Shown here piece after piece: positions 37,256 through 45,208 of a DNA stretch of 64,000 nucleotides. The DNA lies in NCBI GenBank assembly GCA_903913315.1, contig CAIWKX010000045.1, positions 1 to 64,000 of the forward strand, in the 5' to 3' direction. Numbering within the stretch: position 1 is the first letter of the stretch; each line of letters opens with the position of its first letter. The notes under the pieces were generated by a model. That model saw nothing but the letters and a program-made list of their open reading frames with translations. It was not told where the DNA came from and searched no databases. The DNA comes from an uncultured Bacteroidota bacterium. Its GTDB lineage: Bacteria > Bacteroidota > Bacteroidia > Flavobacteriales > Flavobacteriaceae. The position numbers were made by a program, and so were the translations under genes.

Positions 37256-37312
37256 TCCAATATTATTTTAAATGATTATTATGTATGAATTAAGATTTTC
37301 TCAATTCGAGCG

Positions 37313-37342
37313 CAAAAGTACACTTTTTTTTTAAAAACACAA
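37313..37342 (-). promoter_or_regulatory. Promoter of rpsO
   Basis: On the minus strand, TTG (plus 37340-37342), a 19-nt spacer and TACTTTTG (plus 37313-37320) match the Bacteroidota consensus. The predicted start near 37306 gives a leader of about 50 nt, long enough for an S15 autoregulatory structure, which I did not identify. Confidence 0.75.
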
Positions 37343-37386
37343 GAAAAATAGCTGTTTATTGATATTTTTTTGCAAATAATTTGTCA

Positions 37387-37842
37387 CTAAAACAATTTGG
37401 CAACTTCTTCATTTACAAATTCTAAAAAGCGTTCATCTTTTTCTGAAAAGGGGGCAATTGTGTGACTATCAATGTCAATTTGACCAATATTTTCTCCATT
37501 AACAAATAGCGGAATTACAATTTCCGCCTTCACAGTAAAACTACAAGCGATATAATTGTTTTGTGCACTAACATCAGGAACCACAAAATTTTTATTAGAT
37601 TCAGCTACTTGCCCACATATTCCTTTTCCAAATGGTATTATAGTGTGGTCTGTTTTGGCGCCAAAATAAGGTCCAAGATGTAAAGTTTTGGACTCATGAT
37701 TAGAAAAATAAAATCCAACCCAATTATAATAAGGTATGGTCTCTGATAAGTACTGGCAAAGAGTTTTTAATTTATGTTCTGTTGTTGAAGTTGCATTAGA
37801 AAGAATGCTAATAACTTCAGGTTTTAAATCGTCAAAATTCAT
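37387..37842 (-). CDS. GAF domain protein, probable free methionine-(R)-sulfoxide reductase
   Basis: The 151-residue single GAF domain has the fRMsr pattern: Y-N-W-V-G-F-Y-F near 40, L-G-P-Y-F-G near 57, F-G-K-G-I-C-G-Q-V-A with Cys76, Y-I-A-C-S with Cys100, and G-Q-I-D-I-D-S near 121. The 24-residue gap between the two Cys equals that between the second and catalytic Cys of the E. coli enzyme as I remember it. The first of its three Cys seems absent here. It would reduce free Met-R-sulfoxide in the cytoplasm. It is divergent from xrtF with a 56-nt gap. Confidence 0.75.
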   Translation of the reverse strand: MNFDDLKPEVISILSNATSTTEHKLKTLCQYLSETIPYYNWVGFYFSNHESKTLHLGPYFGAKTDHTIIPFGKGICGQVAESNKNFVVPDVSAQNNYIACSFTVKAEIVIPLFVNGENIGQIDIDSHTIAPFSEKDERFLEFVNEEVAKLF

Positions 37843-37898
37843 ATTCTAATTTTTTTTACAAAAGTAATACTTACTTTTACATAAAATTTAATAAAAAG

Positions 37899-38450
37899 GT
37901 GAAAGAATACCTAATTCAGTTCAAGCCATTTCTATTGTTTCTTACCAAGTTTGCCATTAGCTATTTGGTATTGTCAATTGCATATCAAACTTATCTTAAC
38001 CAATTTGACATAAAAAAAAATGAAGTTGATGGTTTTACTAAAATAGTAGCCAATCAATCTCAAAGTATTCTTTCTGTTTTTAACGACCATTCGTATACTT
38101 TGCCTAACCCAAAGGAACCTAGTGTTAAGTTATACTACCACGACAAATGGGTTTCAAGAATTATTGAAGGCTGTAATGCCTTAAGTGTTATTATTCTTTT
38201 TATTAGTTTCATAATTGCCTTTTCTGGAAAATTCAAAAAAACATTGATTTTTATTTTAGTTGGTAGCCTACTCATTCACGTCTTCAATGTGATTCGAATA
38301 GCTTTGCTTTGCATGGCAATATTCCATTTTCCACAATATGAACATCTTTTACATGGTGTAATTTTTCCACTATTTATTTACGGAGTTGTTTTTTTTCTTT
38401 GGGTTATTTGGGTTAATAAATTTTCATCTTATGCTAAAAAATCTTCTTAA
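37899..38450 (+). CDS. xrtF: Exosortase family protein XrtF
   Basis: The 183-residue polytopic membrane transpeptidase-like protein carries the exosortase/archaeosortase catalytic triad: Cys92 in I-E-G-C-N-A-L-S-V, Arg133 in N-V-I-R-I-A-L-L and His152 in L-L-H-G-V-I-F-P. Flavobacterial XrtF is the short form and is always next to a dedicated partner gene, as here. Its sorting substrates are poorly known. The start is GTG (bases 37899-37901), the only reasonable choice. The gene overlaps the partner by 20 nt. Confidence 0.92.
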   Translation: MKEYLIQFKPFLLFLTKFAISYLVLSIAYQTYLNQFDIKKNEVDGFTKIVANQSQSILSVFNDHSYTLPNPKEPSVKLYYHDKWVSRIIEGCNALSVIILFISFIIAFSGKFKKTLIFILVGSLLIHVFNVIRIALLCMAIFHFPQYEHLLHGVIFPLFIYGVVFFLWVIWVNKFSSYAKKSS

Positions 38451-38874
38451 AAATAAAATTAATTTGTTCTCCGTAATTATATTGTTACTGCTATTAATTG
38501 TCATTAGAGCATTTGAAGACTCTCTTTTTTATGACCCTTTTCTAAACTATTTCAAAGATAATTACACCAATATGCCTTTGCCAAAAATCAATATGATTAA
38601 ACTATTTTTTAGCTTAGGATTTCGTTTTTATCTCAATTCGATGATTTCTTTAGGTTTGTTATATCTAATTTTCCACGATTCAAAAATCATGAAATTTTCT
38701 ATTTTTCTATTTTCTTTTTTTGGAATTCTATTAATGGTAACTTTCTTTTTTGTACTGATTAAATTTGGAGAAGAAAATAAAATGGCATTATTCTACATCC
38801 GAAGATTTATTATTCAACCCATATTTTTGATTCTTTTTATTCCCGCATTTTATTATCAGAAAAAGATGAAATAA
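38431..38874 (+). CDS. Exosortase F-associated membrane protein
   Basis: The protein has 147 residues from the ATG at 38431, with four hydrophobic helices. Conserved-looking features of this XrtF partner family are R-A-F-E-D-S-L-F-Y-D-P-F-L-N-Y-F near residue 25 and F-Y-I-R-R-F-I-I-Q-P near 125. An upstream in-frame ATG at 38386 lies well inside xrtF and is less likely. The 20-nt overlap with xrtF points to coupled translation and a complex of the two proteins. The function is not established. Confidence 0.88.
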   Translation: MLKNLLKNKINLFSVIILLLLLIVIRAFEDSLFYDPFLNYFKDNYTNMPLPKINMIKLFFSLGFRFYLNSMISLGLLYLIFHDSKIMKFSIFLFSFFGILLMVTFFFVLIKFGEENKMALFYIRRFIIQPIFLILFIPAFYYQKKMK

Positions 38875-38913
38875 ATTTTATTTTCGTACCTTTATATGAC
38901 TAAATAAATAACG

Positions 38914-39750
38914 ATGAAAGTTATTAAACATTCAGGAACTATTGTTGAATTTGACCCTGAAAAATTAAAAAAATCACTTTTAAAATCGGGTGCTAATTCA
39001 GTTGTCGTGGACAATATTCTAAAAGTCATCAAGCACGAAATGTATGATGGCATTCCCACTAAACAAATTTATAAAATGGCTTTTGGATTGCTTAAAAAAG
39101 CATCTAATTCCCATGCAGCTCAATACAATTTAAGAGCTGCCATTCAAATGCTCGGACCAGCAGGATTCTTTTTTGAAAAATACGTTGCCCGTCTTTTTGC
39201 ATCTGAAGGGTATACCACTAAAACTAATCTAGTTCTTCAAGGTAAATGTGTTTCTCACGAAATAGATGTTGTAGTAAAAAATGAAGGAGAAATTGCAATG
39301 ATTGAATGTAAGTTTCACGCGGGGAGAGATGTAGTTTCAGATGTTAAAGTGCCTATGTATATACTCTCTAGATTTAATGATTTAAAAGATAGAAAATTAT
39401 CTATTTTCAGCAATAACGATTTTATTTCTAAGTGTTGGATTGTAACCAATAATAGGTTCAGTTCAGATGCCATTGCTTTTGGAATTTGCTCGGGTATTAA
39501 TATGTTAAGTTGGGATTATCCTAAAAATGAAAATTTGCGCACTAAAATTGATAACGATAAATTGTATCCTGTCACCTGTTTGACCACACTTTCATTGGCA
39601 GAAAAAGACAAATTACTTGTGCTAGATGTTGTTTTGGCAAGTGAGTTACTAAATAACTTTCAAAGTTTAGAACAAATCGGCTTGAGCCAGAATAGAATAA
39701 AAAATGTGTTAAAAGAAGTAAACGATTTATGTAAAAATATACTGTCATGA
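38914..39750 (+). CDS. ATP-cone domain fused to a PD-(D/E)XK (Mrr-like) nuclease domain
   Basis: The protein has 278 residues. Residues 1-85 form an ATP-cone (M-K-V-I-K-H-S-G-T-I-V-E-F-D-P-E-K-L, then helices with Y-D-G-I-P-T-K-Q-I-Y), the nucleotide-sensing module known from ribonucleotide reductase and NrdR. Residues 86-215 look like a restriction-endonuclease-like fold: E88 in F-F-F-E-K-Y-V-A-R-L-F, D118 in H-E-I-D-V-V-V and E131-C-K133 in M-I-E-C-K-F, the D...ExK catalytic pattern. The final 60 residues are helical and end with a helix-hairpin-helix-like I-G-L-S-Q-N-R-I-K-N-V-L. The next gene starts 4 nt before its stop. Confidence 0.85.
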   Translation: MKVIKHSGTIVEFDPEKLKKSLLKSGANSVVVDNILKVIKHEMYDGIPTKQIYKMAFGLLKKASNSHAAQYNLRAAIQMLGPAGFFFEKYVARLFASEGYTTKTNLVLQGKCVSHEIDVVVKNEGEIAMIECKFHAGRDVVSDVKVPMYILSRFNDLKDRKLSIFSNNDFISKCWIVTNNRFSSDAIAFGICSGINMLSWDYPKNENLRTKIDNDKLYPVTCLTTLSLAEKDKLLVLDVVLASELLNNFQSLEQIGLSQNRIKNVLKEVNDLCKNILS

Positions 39751-41102
39751 AAGTATCATTTATTGGTGGAGCTGGAACTGTAACTGGTTCAAAAACTCTA
39801 ATAGAAAGTAACGGAGTTAGAATTTTAATTGATTGCGGACAATTTCAAGGGATAAAATCCTTGCGAGAACTCAACTGGGAACCACTTCCAATTTTGCCTT
39901 CAACCATTGATTTTGTTTTGTTGACTCACGGACATTTAGATCATTGTGGTTGGTTGCCACGATTAGTCAATCAAGGATTTGAAGGTAAAATATATTGTAC
40001 CAATCCTACCAAAGAAATTGCAAAATTAATCTTGTTGGACAGTGCCAAAATTCAAGAAGAAGAAGCCCATCAAGCCAATGAAGGCAACTATTCTAAACAT
40101 GAAATTGCAGAACCTTTGTATGATGTGGCTCAAGCGGAAAGCACGTTTCCTCATTTTCGAGTGATTAAAGAAAATGAGAAGTTTAATTTAGACGCAGAGA
40201 TTTCAGTCGTTTTCACAAATGCAGGACATATTCTTGGAGCTTGTTCGATTGCAGTAACGGTAGAAGGTAAAACTCTTGTTTTTTCAGGTGATATTGGTCG
40301 CGATGATGATGTCTTAATGTATGCGCCAACCAAACCTAAACAGGCTGATTATATCTTTTTAGAAAGTACTTATGGAAACAGAATTCATCCCGATGAAGAT
40401 GTAAAATTATTGTTAGAAACCTACATTAACACAACCTATTCCAAAGGAGGAACTGTAATCATTCCGAGTTTTGCGGTAGAGCGTGCGCAAACAATTATGT
40501 ATTTATTGTGGCAATTGAAAGAAGAGGATAGAATTCCAAATATTCCGTACATTATTGATACTCCAATGGGAATTAGTGTATTGGAAATCTTTCAAAATAA
40601 TAAAAAATGGCACAAATTATCGGATGAAGATTGTGTGGACATGTGTAAAATGTTTTCTATGATTTCAGATTATCAAGAAACGATTGCTGCTATTTATGAT
40701 AAACAGCCTAAAGTGGTCATAGCCGCTAGTGGAATGATTACAGGAGGTAGGGTATTGAGTTATTTAGAACGATATATTGGTTTATCACAAACAACCGTAA
40801 TTATTGTAGGATATCAAGCCGAAGGAACTCGGGGAAGAAAATTACTTGAAGGTGCAATCGACTTAAAAATTAGAGGAAAATATTATGATGTAAAAGCCAA
40901 AATAGTTGAAATTGAAGGATTATCGGCTCATGGAGATCAAAATGATTTGTTGAATTGGCTTTCTGCATTGGAACATAAACCTAAAAAACTGTTTATCGTT
41001 CATGGTGAAAACCAACCTGCTGATGAACTTCGAATTAAAATACAAGAAAAATACAATTTTGATTGTGTTGTTCCATTAATGGGACAAGCGTTTGAATTGT
41101 AA
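39747..41102 (+). CDS. Metallo-beta-lactamase fold beta-CASP nuclease (RNA-specificity MBL)
   Basis: The 451-residue protein has the metal site L-T-H-G-H-L-D-H-C-G-W-L-P near residue 60, N-A-G-H-I-L-G-A near 155, F-S-G-D-I-G-R near 180, the beta-CASP region around 245-390 (I-P-S-F-A-V-E-R-A-Q; A-A-S-G-M-I-T-G-G-R) and a final S-A-H-G-D-Q-N-D-L-L. This is the CPSF/YSH1-like bacterial group of endo- or 5'-exoribonucleases. It overlaps the ATP-cone nuclease gene by 4 nt (ATGA), so the two nucleases are made in step. The RNA target is unknown. Confidence 0.92.
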   Translation: MKVSFIGGAGTVTGSKTLIESNGVRILIDCGQFQGIKSLRELNWEPLPILPSTIDFVLLTHGHLDHCGWLPRLVNQGFEGKIYCTNPTKEIAKLILLDSAKIQEEEAHQANEGNYSKHEIAEPLYDVAQAESTFPHFRVIKENEKFNLDAEISVVFTNAGHILGACSIAVTVEGKTLVFSGDIGRDDDVLMYAPTKPKQADYIFLESTYGNRIHPDEDVKLLLETYINTTYSKGGTVIIPSFAVERAQTIMYLLWQLKEEDRIPNIPYIIDTPMGISVLEIFQNNKKWHKLSDEDCVDMCKMFSMISDYQETIAAIYDKQPKVVIAASGMITGGRVLSYLERYIGLSQTTVIIVGYQAEGTRGRKLLEGAIDLKIRGKYYDVKAKIVEIEGLSAHGDQNDLLNWLSALEHKPKKLFIVHGENQPADELRIKIQEKYNFDCVVPLMGQAFEL

Positions 41103-41143
41103 ACTTTTAACATAGATTTACATCAGAACACTGACTGTTTAAT

Positions 41144-41151
41144 TATATTTG
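41144..41151 (+). promoter_or_regulatory. -7 box almost touching the HYC_CC_PP start codon
   Basis: TATATTTG lies only 4 nt before the ATG at 41156. If it is used, transcription would begin at or near the start codon, making a leaderless message. The -33 element is not clear. Confidence 0.45.
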
Positions 41152-41155
41152 CGCT

Positions 41156-41557
41156 ATGAATTTTAGAAAGCACATAGGTTTATTTTTGACTTTTTTCTTG
41201 CTGGTTTCCACCTTGGGATTGGCTTTTAATGTGCATTATTGTGACAATGAGATTGCGTCAGTTTCAATAAACACGGCATCAAATTCTCAAGAAATTGAGA
41301 AAAATTGTTGTGGTAAGATTGAGAAAAAGTCTAAATGTTGCAAAAATAAAATCATCAAAACCAATGAGAAATCCGATCAAATTACGGTCAAGATTTCTTC
41401 TTTGGATGTCAATTTTATTCTATTTTTTAGCGAATGGAAGCCGGTTGTTTTTGGCGATGTTTTCAACTTCAAACCAAGAGAAATTGCTACTTATTACTGC
41501 GATGCTAATGCACCGCCATTATACCTCTTGTATAGCCAATATACTTTTTACGCCTGA
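41156..41557 (+). CDS. HYC_CC_PP family exported protein
   Basis: The 133-residue small protein has an N-terminal signal/membrane segment and the three marks that name the family: H-Y-C near residue 28 (F-N-V-H-Y-C-D-N), Cys pairs near 51 and 61 (E-K-N-C-C-G-K; K-S-K-C-C-K-N) and P-P near the end (D-A-N-A-P-P-L-Y). The Cys/His clusters suggest metal binding. It precedes a TonB-dependent receptor and an HMA-domain protein, so a copper or similar metal role is likely but inferred. The close -7 box suggests an unusual leaderless start. Confidence 0.88.
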   Translation: MNFRKHIGLFLTFFLLVSTLGLAFNVHYCDNEIASVSINTASNSQEIEKNCCGKIEKKSKCCKNKIIKTNEKSDQITVKISSLDVNFILFFSEWKPVVFGDVFNFKPREIATYYCDANAPPLYLLYSQYTFYA

Positions 41558-41636
41558 TTTAATTGTAATTCATGTCAGATTTTCTATTCTTTCTGAGAAT
41601 CAAAACCTTTATGAATAACAATTAAATTTTATTACA

Positions 41637-43643
41637 ATGAAAAAAATAACATTATTTCTAATGTTAGTGATTTCTTCAATAACATATTCACAAGTAAAAT
41701 TGGATACGGTTAAAATAGTTAACACTAAAAAAGGAATAAGAAAATCAATTAAAACAATAGCCAATACTAGCATTGTATCTAGTAAAGAATTACTAAAAGC
41801 AGCATGTTGTAATTTGGCTGAAAGCTTTGAAACTAATCCATCTATTGACGTCAATTTTTCGGATGCATTAACGGGGACAAAACAAATAAAAATGTTAGGG
41901 TTGACTTCTCCCTATCTTATGATAACGGAAGAAAATATTCCTTCAATTCGTGGGGCTTCTCAAGCTTATGGATTATCATTTACACCGGGAACTTGGGTAG
42001 AAAGTATTCAAATTACCAAAGGAGCTGGAAGTGTTGTTAATGGCTATGAAAGTATTTCGGGTCAGATTAATACGGAATTAATTAAGCCGATGAAAGACGT
42101 TCCGTTTTTTTTGAATCTATATGGTGCTTCCGATTCGCGATTTGAATTGAATACTCATTTTAACAACAAAGTTTCTAATCATTGGGCCACTAGTTTGTAT
42201 CTTCATGGCAATGAACGTTCAGTTAAAAATGATATGAATCACGATGGGTTTTTAGATAATCCGTTGGGTAAACAAGTAAATATGGTCAATCGTTGGCAAT
42301 ATTCCAATCCAGAAACAGGTTGGGTTTCGTTTATCAATTTTAAATATATGCAAGATGATAAGCAAACTGGTCAATTGGATTTTGATAAAAACAGAGATAA
42401 ACTAACTACTAATTATTGGGGTTCTGAAATCAATACCAACCGATTTGATTTTACATCAAAAGTAGGTTATCTATTTAAAGACATGCCTTATCAAAGTATT
42501 GGATTTCAAAATGCATATAGTAACCACAATCAAGATTCGTATTTTGGTTTGAATCAATATACTATCAAGCAACAGAGTTATTATTCAAATTTGATTTTCA
42601 ATTCGATAATTAATAATACAATGCACAAATTTGTTACTGGATTGAATTTTACATACGATAAATATGCTGAATTTGTCAATCTTGAAGATGTTAGTCGAAT
42701 CGATAATTCAGTTGGAGGTTTCTTTGAGTATACTTATGACAATAACGATAAATTCAGTTTGATTTTAGGAGGAAGGGTTGATTATCACAATAGATTAGGG
42801 GTCTTTGCAACACCAAGAATACATGTTCGTTACAACCCTTGGGAAAAAGCAGTACTTCGATTTTCTGCGGGAAGAGGCAAACGCGCGGCAAATATTTATG
42901 CTGAAAATCAAAATCTTTTTGCAAGCTCAAGGACTTTTTCTGTTTTAGATACCAATGGAAAAATCTATGGTTTAAATCCTGAGATTGCTTGGAATTATGG
43001 TTTTAGTTTTACTCAAAACTTTTTGATGTTTGGAAAAGCAGCCGATATCACCTTAGATGTTTATAGAACTGATTTCCAAAATCAAGCTATAGTAGACCTC
43101 TTTCAGTCTGCGCAAGAGGTTTTATTCTATAATTTAAAAGGGAAATCCTATGCTAATAGTTTTCAACTTGATTTCAATTATGAAATAATAAAACACTTGA
43201 ACTTGCGAACAGCCTACAAATATTATGATATTTCTACTGATTATTTATCTGGAACTTATCAAAGACCTTTACAAGCCAAGCATCGTTTTTTTGGAAATTT
43301 AGAATATGAAACCCATATTAAATCAAAAGGAAAACAATGGAAATTTGATTACACATTAAACTGGTTAGGAAAGCAACAATTACCAAATACATCTAGCAAT
43401 CCAATTGTTGACCGATTACCTGAGTTTTCACCATCATTTGCTGTAATGAATATGCAAATTACTAAGACTTTTTCCTCAGTCTTTGAGCTTTATATTGGAG
43501 GAGAAAATATTGGAAATTACCGACAAGATAAAGCTATATTAGGCGCTAATAATCCATTCGGACCCACTTTTGACACTTCAATAATATATGCGCCCGTTTT
43601 TGGTCAAATGTATTATGCTGGTTTACGATATAAATTAAAATAA
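41637..43643 (+). CDS. TonB-dependent receptor, probably for a metal or metal chelate
   Basis: The 668-residue outer-membrane receptor has a signal peptide (ending S-S-I-T-Y-S-Q), a plug at about residues 30-150 (I-V-S-S-K-E-L-L-K-A-A-C-C-N-L-A-E-S-F-E, then I-T-K-G-A-G-S-V-V-N-G-Y-E-S-I-S-G-Q-I-N) and a 22-strand barrel ending in Y-Y-A-G-L-R-Y-K-L-K. It lacks the CarboxypepD-like N-terminal extension common in SusC-type receptors. The A-A-C-C motif in the plug and the flanking HYC_CC_PP and HMA genes point to metal uptake, probably copper. Substrate assignment is inference. Confidence 0.88.
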   Translation: MKKITLFLMLVISSITYSQVKLDTVKIVNTKKGIRKSIKTIANTSIVSSKELLKAACCNLAESFETNPSIDVNFSDALTGTKQIKMLGLTSPYLMITEENIPSIRGASQAYGLSFTPGTWVESIQITKGAGSVVNGYESISGQINTELIKPMKDVPFFLNLYGASDSRFELNTHFNNKVSNHWATSLYLHGNERSVKNDMNHDGFLDNPLGKQVNMVNRWQYSNPETGWVSFINFKYMQDDKQTGQLDFDKNRDKLTTNYWGSEINTNRFDFTSKVGYLFKDMPYQSIGFQNAYSNHNQDSYFGLNQYTIKQQSYYSNLIFNSIINNTMHKFVTGLNFTYDKYAEFVNLEDVSRIDNSVGGFFEYTYDNNDKFSLILGGRVDYHNRLGVFATPRIHVRYNPWEKAVLRFSAGRGKRAANIYAENQNLFASSRTFSVLDTNGKIYGLNPEIAWNYGFSFTQNFLMFGKAADITLDVYRTDFQNQAIVDLFQSAQEVLFYNLKGKSYANSFQLDFNYEIIKHLNLRTAYKYYDISTDYLSGTYQRPLQAKHRFFGNLEYETHIKSKGKQWKFDYTLNWLGKQQLPNTSSNPIVDRLPEFSPSFAVMNMQITKTFSSVFELYIGGENIGNYRQDKAILGANNPFGPTFDTSIIYAPVFGQMYYAGLRYKLK

Positions 43644-43661
43644 CAATTAAAATAAATAAAA

Positions 43662-44003
43662 ATGAAAAATGTAGTTTTAGGAATGTTGTTACTAATTGTA
43701 ACTTTTTCAACTCAAGCACAAGAGAAAAAAAATAAGAATGCGAAATATACTATTGAAGTAAATGGAAATTGCGAACAATGTCAGCGTCGAATTCAAAAAG
43801 CCGCTTATTCAGTTATAGGGGTGAAGTCGGCGATTTGGAATGTAGAAACACATCAGTTAAGTTTGATTTTGAATGAAGAAAAAAGTTCTCTGTTAGACGT
43901 AAAAAATGCCATAGCCAAAGCAGGTCATGATGTGAATGATGTAAAAGCAACTAAAGAAGCCTATGAAAAACTTCCCAATTGTTGTTTATACGAAAGAAAA
44001 TAA
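43662..44003 (+). CDS. Exported heavy-metal-associated (HMA) domain protein
   Basis: The 113-residue protein has a signal peptide (ending T-F-S-T-Q-A-Q-E) and one HMA domain with the metal motif G-N-C-E-Q-C-Q-R-R-I near residue 37 (CxxC, as in CopZ and MerP), then G-V-K-S-A-I-W-N-V-E and A-G-H-D-V. A Cys pair near the C-terminus (P-N-C-C-L-Y) may add ligands. It is probably a periplasmic metal chaperone acting with the receptor 18 nt upstream. Cu(I) is the commonest ligand of such domains. Confidence 0.9.
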   Translation: MKNVVLGMLLLIVTFSTQAQEKKNKNAKYTIEVNGNCEQCQRRIQKAAYSVIGVKSAIWNVETHQLSLILNEEKSSLLDVKNAIAKAGHDVNDVKATKEAYEKLPNCCLYERK

Positions 44004-44071
44004 TAAAATATTAATTGTGATGTAACGTAATTATAAGTACTTTCACAAACTGAATTTTACCCAAAAATTAT

Positions 44072-44740
44072 ATGACTCATTTCGATTGGAAACAACTTTT
44101 TAATCCCGAATTCTATATTCTTTTAGAAATAGGTGGAGTAAAAATTGGATTGTATGTAGTGCTTTTCATTGTCTTTGCCGAAACAGGATTACTAGCTGGG
44201 TTTTTCCTTCCAGGAGATAGTTTATTATTCCTTTGCGGAATCTATAGTGAATCATTAATGAAGGAATTATCCACCGGAAGTGATTTTTGGAATGTAACTT
44301 TTCTTGCCGCATTAATATCTTTGATGGGTATTTTTGGAAATATTCTAGGTTTTTGGGTAGGTTCTAAAAGTGGCACCTATCTATTTAAAAGAGAAGACAG
44401 TTTCTTTTTTAAGAAAAAATACCTCTTTCAATCGAAAGATTTTTTTGATAAATATGGAACAAAAGCCATTGTTTTTGCTCGGTTTTTACCAATAGTAAGA
44501 ACCTTTGCGCCTGTGGTGGCTGGAATTGTAGAAATGGATAAAAAGAAATTTATGTTCTTTACCATTTTAGGTTCTATTTTATGGTCGTTTACCATGACTT
44601 TTGCAGGTCATTATTTGTATGAATTATTTAAAGAAAAATTGGGTATCGATTTAAAACATTACATTGAATTTATTGTTATAGGTATTATTTTAATTACAAC
44701 AGTTCCAGTAGTTACAAAATTACTTATGAAACGAAAATAA
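44072..44740 (+). CDS. DedA family membrane protein
   Basis: The 222-residue protein has about five hydrophobic segments. The DedA (SNARE-associated) motifs are E-T-G-L-L-A-G-F-F-L-P-G-D-S-L-L-F near residue 35, G-N-I-L-G-F-W-V-G near 90 and the F-x-R-F-x-P-x-x-R pattern in F-A-R-F-L-P-I-V-R-T-F-A-P-V-V-A-G near 133. Several DedA proteins are undecaprenyl-phosphate or phospholipid flippases; a role in envelope lipid recycling is likely. It is followed by a strong terminator. Confidence 0.92.
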   Translation: MTHFDWKQLFNPEFYILLEIGGVKIGLYVVLFIVFAETGLLAGFFLPGDSLLFLCGIYSESLMKELSTGSDFWNVTFLAALISLMGIFGNILGFWVGSKSGTYLFKREDSFFFKKKYLFQSKDFFDKYGTKAIVFARFLPIVRTFAPVVAGIVEMDKKKFMFFTILGSILWSFTMTFAGHYLYELFKEKLGIDLKHYIEFIVIGIILITTVPVVTKLLMKRK

Positions 44741-44760
44741 ATAAATGTTTAAATATTGAA

Positions 44761-44798
44761 AATCCGCTTGGTCTACTGATCAAGCGGATTTTTTTTTG
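44761..44798 (+). terminator. Terminator of the DedA gene
   Basis: A 10-bp perfect stem (AATCCGCTTG / CAAGCGGATT) with a 10-nt loop and eight T. Confidence 0.92.
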
Positions 44799-44815
44799 GT
44801 AATATATTAAACAAC

Positions 44816-45035
44816 ATGTTTGATGCATTAAGCATCAAAATAGATGCTTAATGCTTTAATAATGAATTATAATGCTTCAATTATGAAGCAAAAAGCATCA
44901 AAAATTATGTTAAAAGCATCAAAAATTATGTTAAAAGCATCAAAAATGATGTTAAAAGCATTAAAAATGATGTTAAAAGCATTAAAAATGATGTTAAAAA
45001 CATCATATAATATGTTTAAAGCATCATTTTTAATG
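44816..45035. repeat. Second 21-bp repeat array, in a transcriptionally insulated gap
   Basis: Units start at 44883 (24 nt), 44907, 44928, 44949, 44970, 44991 and 45012. The 21-nt consensus is ATGTTAAAAGCATCAAAAAT plus T or G. Upstream lie inverted or palindromic variants: TTGATGC / GCATCAA around ATTAA at 44820-44838, and GATGCTTAATGCTTTAAT at 44842-44860. The array lies between two terminators (44761-44798 and 45045-45087) in the 468-nt gap between DedA and metK. The reading frame across it (M-L-K-A-S-K-I repeats) reflects the 21-nt period and is not a believable gene. Its sequence is unrelated to the array at 13645-13904, but the unit length is identical. Confidence 0.9.
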
Positions 45036-45044
45036 TAAATTTCA

Positions 45045-45087
45045 AAAAAAAAATCTGCCTAGTTTTTATACTAAACAGATTTTTTTA
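45045..45087 (-). terminator. Terminator downstream of metK
   Basis: AAATCTG / CAGATTT with an inner TAGT / ACTA pairing and a two-base internal mismatch is flanked by A and T tracts. It faces metK (minus strand), about 120 nt past the stop. Bases 45088-45208 between it and metK are AT-rich with nothing else visible. Confidence 0.6.
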
Positions 45088-45208
45088 TGATTTAGAATTT
45101 ATATTTAATGTAGTACTATTTCATTAATACAAAAAGTATGGTTTTACTCATTCTATTAATATTTTATGAAGAGCTTTTAAAGATAAATTTCAAAAAAGAC
45201 GACTATTT

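Noticed and set aside
37256-37306. S15 autoregulatory pseudoknot in the rpsO leader
   Set aside because: The leader is long enough, but I could not find a convincing conserved fold by eye.
44883-45035. Possible CRISPR array
   Set aside because: Units are contiguous with no unique spacers, the period is 21 nt and no cas genes are near. The same reasoning excludes 13645-13904.
44844-45038. 64-codon frame of M-L-K-A-S-K-I repeats
   Set aside because: Pure translation of the 21-bp DNA repeat between two terminators; no promoter and no family.
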